Assembly: GCF_001677885.1 (NCBI RefSeq)
Contig: NZ_LOCQ01000057.1
Span: 186,001 to 250,000, forward strand
Source: Janthinobacterium psychrotolerans
GTDB lineage: Bacteria; Pseudomonadota; Gammaproteobacteria; Burkholderiales; Burkholderiaceae_D
Reading direction: 5' to 3'
DNA: 64,000 nt
Numbering within the stretch: position 1 is the first letter of the stretch; each line of letters starts with the position of its first letter. A program made the position numbers and the translations under genes. The notes under the pieces were generated by a model that had not been told where the DNA came from, ran no database searches, and saw only the letters and a program-made list of their open reading frames with translations. Of this stretch, positions 59,850 through 64,000 are shown in pieces.

Positions 59850-60013
59850 AAGAGTGAAGTTTCCGCTCAAGAAGAATAAAAAAGAGGGCTTTACTCTACA
59901 TGCCGCAATGCAAAATAACAAGCTATTAAGCGCATTAGCTCATACCGATTACGCATATGGAAATAACCGATCCATGCAGTGTGCGCGCCAGCCCACACCG
60001 CATGGCAGGCCGC

Positions 60014-61432
60014 TCAGCCAGCGACCCAGCGCAAGGTCACGCGTGGCGCATCTCCCGAACCGAGGCAGTGGCAATCGAGGCCGATGCCGGCCGCATACAG
60101 CAATTGTTGCGCCGCACAGACAAGCGGCAGCCGTTCGCGCTCCCAGGCGGGCACGTCAAAGGCCTGGTAATGGTATTTCAGGCTCTTGGTAGGGCGATTC
60201 AAGGCCAGCTTCAGGCGCTCGCCACCCTGGCGGAAATCGATCGTCAGCAGCTGCGACTTGAGCCAGGCGCTATCGATGCCCTGCCCATCCTCTTCTGCCT
60301 GGTCGAAATGCAGCACGCCGCCATACGCGGGGAACGCCAGGTCCGCTTCGCCCTGCCACTGAAACTGCTGGCCGGCCTTTTCCAGGCCCGCAATATTCGC
60401 GTCATCACGCTCGCGCATGCCGGCCAGGTCTTCGAGCTTCGGCGTCAGGTACAGCCGGTCGCGGTGGCGCCGCACATGGCATTCGGGGTGCGTCACCAGC
60501 AACTGCGCATCGGGCCGCGCTTCCAATAACTGCGCCAGCATTTCCGCCAGCCAGGCCGTCGACGGCATGCGCAGGCCGCGCGTGCCGAACCAGTGGCGCA
60601 GCAGGTTGTAGCAGCGGTCGACGCTTACCTCGCGCAATCTGGCCAGTTCGATGCAGTCGCCATCGAGGCAGTTGGCCAGATCCTGCGTCGCCAGTTCCGT
60701 CAGCAGCCGCTGCGCCGACTGCGCGTGCTGGGCGCTGCGCGCAAAGCGCTCCTGGAAGCCGGGAAAGGCCTGCGCCAGCACCGGCATCACCTGATGCCGC
60801 AGGGCATTGCGTGCAAAGCGCGCATCGTCGTTCGATTCGTCGTGGATGTGAGAAATCGCATGTTTTTCGACATAGCTTTCCAACTGCTTGCGCGATACCG
60901 GCAGCAGCGGGCGCGCCATCACCAGATCGGGATTGGCCAGCAGTTCGGGCGCGCTGTTGGCGCCATCCATGCCCGACAGGCCGGCCGTGCCCGAGCCGCG
61001 CAGCAATTGCAGCAGCACGGTTTCGGCCTGGTCGTCCTGGTGATGGGCGGTCAGCAGCAGCTGCACGCCGTGTTGCGCGCAGAGGGCGCCCAGGGCGGCG
61101 TAGCGGCGCTTGCGAGCCGCCTCTTCCGTTCCCGTCTTCGGGTTGATCTCGATGGCGACGCGGGCAGCCTCGAACGGCACGTCGAGGCTGGCGCACAACT
61201 GTTCGCAGTGCGCCAGCCAGGCGTCGGCGTTCGGGCTCAGGCCATGATGGACGTGGAAGGCGCGCAAGGCCACGCCCTCTTCTTTCGACCAGGCATGGGC
61301 CAGGTGCAGCAGGGCCGAGGAATCGAGACCACCGCTGAGGGCGATGCCGATCACTTGGCCGGCTTGCGGCGCGCAGGCTTGCAAGGCGCGGGCGAAGATG
61401 TCGGCGACGCTGGCGGTTTGTTGCTTTTTCAT
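60014..61432 (-). CDS. tilS: tRNA(Ile)-lysidine synthetase
   Basis: This 472-aa PP-loop ATPase modifies C34 of tRNA-Ile(CAU) to lysidine, an essential step. The PP-loop ALSGGLDSSALL is near residues 31-42. FHVHHGLSP, AHHQDDQAETVLLQLLRG and HDESNDDARFARNALRHQVMP follow, as in TilS. The C-terminal domain (about 385-472) is also present. It lies downstream of accA on the same strand, separated by a repeat-rich gap. Confidence 0.95.
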   Translation of the reverse strand: MKKQQTASVADIFARALQACAPQAGQVIGIALSGGLDSSALLHLAHAWSKEEGVALRAFHVHHGLSPNADAWLAHCEQLCASLDVPFEAARVAIEINPKTGTEEAARKRRYAALGALCAQHGVQLLLTAHHQDDQAETVLLQLLRGSGTAGLSGMDGANSAPELLANPDLVMARPLLPVSRKQLESYVEKHAISHIHDESNDDARFARNALRHQVMPVLAQAFPGFQERFARSAQHAQSAQRLLTELATQDLANCLDGDCIELARLREVSVDRCYNLLRHWFGTRGLRMPSTAWLAEMLAQLLEARPDAQLLVTHPECHVRRHRDRLYLTPKLEDLAGMRERDDANIAGLEKAGQQFQWQGEADLAFPAYGGVLHFDQAEEDGQGIDSAWLKSQLLTIDFRQGGERLKLALNRPTKSLKYHYQAFDVPAWERERLPLVCAAQQLLYAAGIGLDCHCLGSGDAPRVTLRWVAG

Positions 61433-61453
61433 ATGGGTTCCGGGAATGCAAAG

Positions 61454-61499
61454 AGGGACAGGCAGGTAGTCGAAGATGTTCGGCTACCTGCCTGTCCCT
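61454..61499. repeat. Long perfect inverted repeat between tilS and accA
   Basis: AGGGACAGGCAGGTAG and its exact reverse complement flank a 14-base loop that itself contains CGAA/TTCG, so the hairpin has 16 plus 4 pairs. GTGTTTTTAC follows on the plus strand. It may work as a terminator or as an mRNA-protecting hairpin between the two genes. Confidence 0.75.
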
Positions 61500-61508
61500 G
61501 GTGTTTTT

Positions 61509-61640
61509 ACTGTCATGTCTACTGTCATGTCGGATTACGTCATGTCGGATTGCGTCATGTCGGATTACGCTGCGCCTCGGCGGCCCCGCTAATCCGACCT
61601 ACTCCGACCTGCTCCGACCTGCTCCGACCTGCTCCGACCG
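61509..61640. repeat. REP-like element, copy C, with tandemly expanded arms
   Basis: The left arm unit CATGTCGGATTACGT is repeated three times (61526, 61541, 61556; last copies vary by one base each). The right arm unit, consensus NCTCCGACCT or AATCCGACCT, is repeated five times at exact 10-base steps from 61591 to 61640. Between them lies a GC-rich centre. The short duplication ACTGTCATGTCT precedes them. Cores match copies A and B (GTCGGATTA, TAATCCGAC). It ends three bases from the accA stop codon. Confidence 0.75.
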
Positions 61641-61642
61641 GC

Positions 61643-62617
61643 TTACTCGCTCGGCGTGGTTTCCTTGAACTTGCCATAGCTCAGCAGCTTTTCATGGCGC
61701 GCGGCCAGCAGGTCCTTGGTTTTCATGCCGTGGAACTGGCGCAGGGTGTCGGCCAGGGCGCGCTTGAGCAAGGTGGCCATCTGTTTCGGATCGCGGTGGG
61801 CGCCGCCCAGTGGTTCGTTGATGATCTTGTCGATCAGGCCCATGGCTTTCAGGCGGTGCGCCGTCAGGCCCAGCGCTTCGGCCGCGTCGGCGGCGCGCTC
61901 GGCGCTCTTCCACAGGATGGAGGCGCAGCCTTCCGGCGAGATCACGGCGTAGGTCGAGTATTGCAGCATCAGCACGGCGTCGCCGACGGCAATGGCCAGC
62001 GCGCCGCCGGAGCCGCCTTCGCCGATGATGGTGGCGATCAGCGGCACTTTCAGTTCGGCCATCACGTACAGATTGTGGCCGATGGCTTCGGACTGGCCGC
62101 GCTCTTCGGCGTCGATGCCGGGGAAGGCGCCTGGCGTGTCGACAAAGGTGAAGATCGGCAGGTTGAACTTTTCAGCGACCTTCATCAGGCGCATGGCCTT
62201 GCGGTAGCCTTCCGGTTTCGGCATGCCGAAGTTGCGCATGGCGCGCTCTTTGGTGTCGCGGCCCTTCTGGTGGCCGATGACCATGCAGGGCTGGCCGTTG
62301 AAGCGGGCCAGGCCGCCGACGACGGAGAGGTCGTCCGCGTAGCTGCGGTCGCCATGCAGTTCGTGGAAATCGGTAAAGATTTCGTTCACGTAGTCCATGG
62401 TGTAAGGGCGCTGCGGGTGGCGCGCGATCTGCGCCACTTGCCAGGGCGTCAGCTTGGCGTAGATATCCTTGGTCAGCTGCTGGCTCTTCTTGGCCAGGCG
62501 GTCGATCTCTTCCGAGATGTCGACGGCCGAATCGTCTTGCACGAAGCGCAACTCTTCGATCTTGGAATCGAGTTCCGCGATCGGCTGTTCAAAATTGAGG
62601 AAAGTCGTTTTAGTCAT
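61643..62617 (-). CDS. accA: Acetyl-CoA carboxylase carboxyltransferase subunit alpha
   Basis: This 324-aa AccA transfers CO2 from biotin to acetyl-CoA together with AccD, the first step of fatty-acid synthesis. Family features are [19 protein letters not shown] at the start, [19 protein letters not shown], and [35 protein letters not shown] and [16 protein letters not shown] follow. GGAGG precedes the ATG. Full length. Confidence 0.97.
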   Translation of the reverse strand: MTKTTFLNFEQPIAELDSKIEELRFVQDDSAVDISEEIDRLAKKSQQLTKDIYAKLTPWQVAQIARHPQRPYTMDYVNEIFTDFHELHGDRSYADDLSVVGGLARFNGQPCMVIGHQKGRDTKERAMRNFGMPKPEGYRKAMRLMKVAEKFNLPIFTFVDTPGAFPGIDAEERGQSEAIGHNLYVMAELKVPLIATIIGEGGSGGALAIAVGDAVLMLQYSTYAVISPEGCASILWKSAERAADAAEALGLTAHRLKAMGLIDKIINEPLGGAHRDPKQMATLLKRALADTLRQFHGMKTKDLLAARHEKLLSYGKFKETTPSE

Positions 62618-62690
62618 TGTACCTCCAGGGTTTTACCAGCCGCGTCGCCATGGCGCGCGGCGTTATTGATGGTTATTTTACCGTACCGGC

Positions 62691-63395
62691 TCAGGTGCGG
62701 GGGCCTGTATCGCTGGCAGGAGTGGCCACGGAGGCGGCCGCAGGGTCAAGACTGCGCCATAAATACCAGGTCGCCACGGTGCGCCACGGTTCCCAATTGG
62801 CCGATACCTCGCGCGCATCGCTGCGGGAAACAGGTTCGCCGGAAAAGTAATTGACACTGATGCCCTGGATCAAGCCGGGGTCATCGAGCGGCAGCACATT
62901 CGGGCGCAACAGATTAAAAATCAGGAACATCTCGGCCGTCCAGCGGCCGATGCCGCGGATCTGCACCAGCTCGGCGATGACGGCTTCGTCATCCATCTCG
63001 CCCCACTGGCTGGCGTGCACACGCTTGGCCTTGAAGTGGTCGGCCAGGTCCAGCAAATATTCGGTCTTGCGCTTGGACAAGCCACAGGCCGACAATTGCT
63101 CGGCACCTGCTTTCAATACCTGCGAGGGCGTGCATTTCGGACAGGCCAGCAGCAGCTTCTTCCAGGCCAGGTCGGCGGCCTTGGGCGTGATCTGCTGGCC
63201 CACCAGCGAGCGGGCCAGGGTGGTAAACGGGTCGCTATGGCCGACCAGGTGCAGGTCGCCAAATTGCGGGATCAGCTTTTTCATGATGCGGTCGCGCTTC
63301 ATCAGCTCGATCTTCGCCTCTTCCCAGTAGGACGGCACCTGTATCACTTGCGCCGGCGCCACGGCGTCCCCGTTGTCCCTGGTGTTGGACATCAT
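62691..63395 (-). CDS. DNA-3-methyladenine glycosylase, AlkA-like (HhH-GPD)
   Basis: This 234-aa base-excision glycosylase has the helix-hairpin-helix [17 protein letters not shown] followed by the catalytic Asp in [11 protein letters not shown], and an N-terminal [22 protein letters not shown]. It removes alkylated bases from DNA. The ATG at 63395 overlaps the cysS stop codon by four bases, so the two are coupled. Confidence 0.92.
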   Translation of the reverse strand: MMSNTRDNGDAVAPAQVIQVPSYWEEAKIELMKRDRIMKKLIPQFGDLHLVGHSDPFTTLARSLVGQQITPKAADLAWKKLLLACPKCTPSQVLKAGAEQLSACGLSKRKTEYLLDLADHFKAKRVHASQWGEMDDEAVIAELVQIRGIGRWTAEMFLIFNLLRPNVLPLDDPGLIQGISVNYFSGEPVSRSDAREVSANWEPWRTVATWYLWRSLDPAAASVATPASDTGPRT

Positions 63396-64000
63396 GCGCG
63401 GCGCCAGTTGGTCGAGCCGTCCGGCTTGTCTTCCAGGATAATGCCGGCGGCAAGCAATTCGGCGCGGATCTTGTCGGACTCGGCAAAGTCGCGCGCCTTT
63501 TTCGCGGCGCTGCGCGCAGCAATCGCGTGCTCGATGGTGGCCGTCTCGTCATTGCCGCCGGCGGCCGTACCGACGGTCGCTTGCAGGAATTGCTGCGGTG
63601 TGCGTTCGAGCAAGCCCAATACGCCTGCCAGGCCCTTCAACTGCCGCGCCAGCGCCGGCGACTTGCTCTTGTTTACTTCCGTGGCCAGGTCGAACAGGGC
63701 GGCCACCGCCAGCGGCGTATTGAAGTCGTCGTCCATTGCATCACTGAAACGCACGGCATGGGCTTCGCTCCAGTCGATCGCGCCCTCTTCCACGGCAACG
63801 TCGGCCAGCGCCGTGTACAGCCGCGTCAGCGCCAGGCGCGCGTCGTCCAGGTGCACGTCGGAATAATTGAGCGGACTGCGATAGTGCGCGCGCAGGATAA
63901 AGAAGCGGATCACTTCGGCGTCGAACTTTTGCAGCACTTCGCGGATGGTAAAGAAGTTGCCCAGTGACTTGGACATTTTTTCATTGTCCAGCCGCACGAA
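63392..64000 (-). CDS. cysS: Cysteinyl-tRNA synthetase (C-terminal part; 5' end outside the window)
   Basis: The last 202 residues are present. The frame enters at the window edge with [16 protein letters not shown], which contains the KMSKS signature of class I synthetases. [17 protein letters not shown] and the helical DALR-like anticodon-binding region ([18 protein letters not shown]) follow, as in CysRS. It charges tRNA-Cys. The stop overlaps the start of the AlkA-like gene. Confidence 0.95.
   Translation of the reverse strand, partial: FVRLDNEKMSKSLGNFFTIREVLQKFDAEVIRFFILRAHYRSPLNYSDVHLDDARLALTRLYTALADVAVEEGAIDWSEAHAVRFSDAMDDDFNTPLAVAALFDLATEVNKSKSPALARQLKGLAGVLGLLERTPQQFLQATVGTAAGGNDETATIEHAIAARSAAKKARDFAESDKIRAELLAAGIILEDKPDGSTNWRRA

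Noticed and set aside
61526..61640. Possible CRISPR array (regular short repeats)
   Set aside because: The repeats are 10-15 bases in direct contact with no spacers, and no cas gene is near. They are expanded arms of a palindromic element.
60593..62854. 753-codon plus-strand open frame across tilS and accA
   Set aside because: Runs through two well-conserved core genes on the other strand and the repeat element between them.

Overview
The window is a GC-rich, densely coded bacterial chromosome segment. The families present, the codon use and the gene neighbourhoods (cysS-alkA-accA-tilS-lysC-tRNA-Ser, ubiTUV next to nrdDG, a catBC/catA branch) fit a betaproteobacterium of the Oxalobacteraceae type (Janthinobacterium, Massilia or Duganella-like). 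That placement is an inference from gene content; no rRNA is present to confirm it. Everything looks chromosomal. I see no plasmid or phage structural genes, no insertion sequence and no CRISPR array.

Layout. 1-5.4 kb: end of a secreted creatininase-family protein, a chemoreceptor, a patatin-like protein that lacks the usual catalytic Ser, and O-acetylhomoserine sulfhydrylase. 5.4-12.7 kb (minus strand): a tight six-gene operon with a MoxR-type AAA+ ATPase, an uncharacterised 323-aa protein, a HEXXH-metallopeptidase/vWA protein, a 197-aa protein, an F390-synthetase-like adenylate-forming enzyme and a NadR-like NMN adenylyltransferase/kinase. I consider this the best candidate for a little-described system. 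12.8-17.5 kb: a TolC/HlyD/ABC-2/ABC-2 exporter operon with no ATPase gene. 18.0-23.7 kb: the catechol branch of the beta-ketoadipate pathway (catR, catB, catC, an SSS-family symporter, pcaD, catA). 23.7-29.5 kb: genes for life without oxygen, namely ubiT/ubiV/ubiU (O2-independent ubiquinone synthesis) and nrdD/nrdG (class III ribonucleotide reductase). Here the glycyl-radical domain of NrdD is a separate 65-aa gene. FNR-like sites lie in the control regions.

29.7-34.2 kb: a Pls/PosA-type single-module peptide synthetase with its own phosphopantetheinyl transferase. 34.3-49.3 kb: mixed housekeeping and accessory genes, including a TrpF-like protein, an RlmN-like methyltransferase, YjdM, a hydrolase/CGNR-regulator pair with a shared operator array, an aldehyde dehydrogenase, the dmeRF metal efflux pair, a second chemoreceptor, a DUF2325 protein beside a Fur box, a glucoamylase-family protein, a MarR regulator with a CLC channel, and a VOC protein. 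49.5-58.0 kb: a probable anti-phage island (WYL regulator, 1373-aa SNF2-like helicase, double-HKD phospholipase-D-like protein, 442-aa unknown protein). It abuts a tRNA-Ser gene and an inverted partial copy of that tRNA's 3' end. 58.4-64 kb: core genes tRNA-Ser(GCU), lysC, tilS, accA, an AlkA-like glycosylase and the end of cysS.

A family of REP-like palindromic elements (core GTCGGATTA...TAATCCGAC) sits at or on the stop codons of genes at three places in the window.
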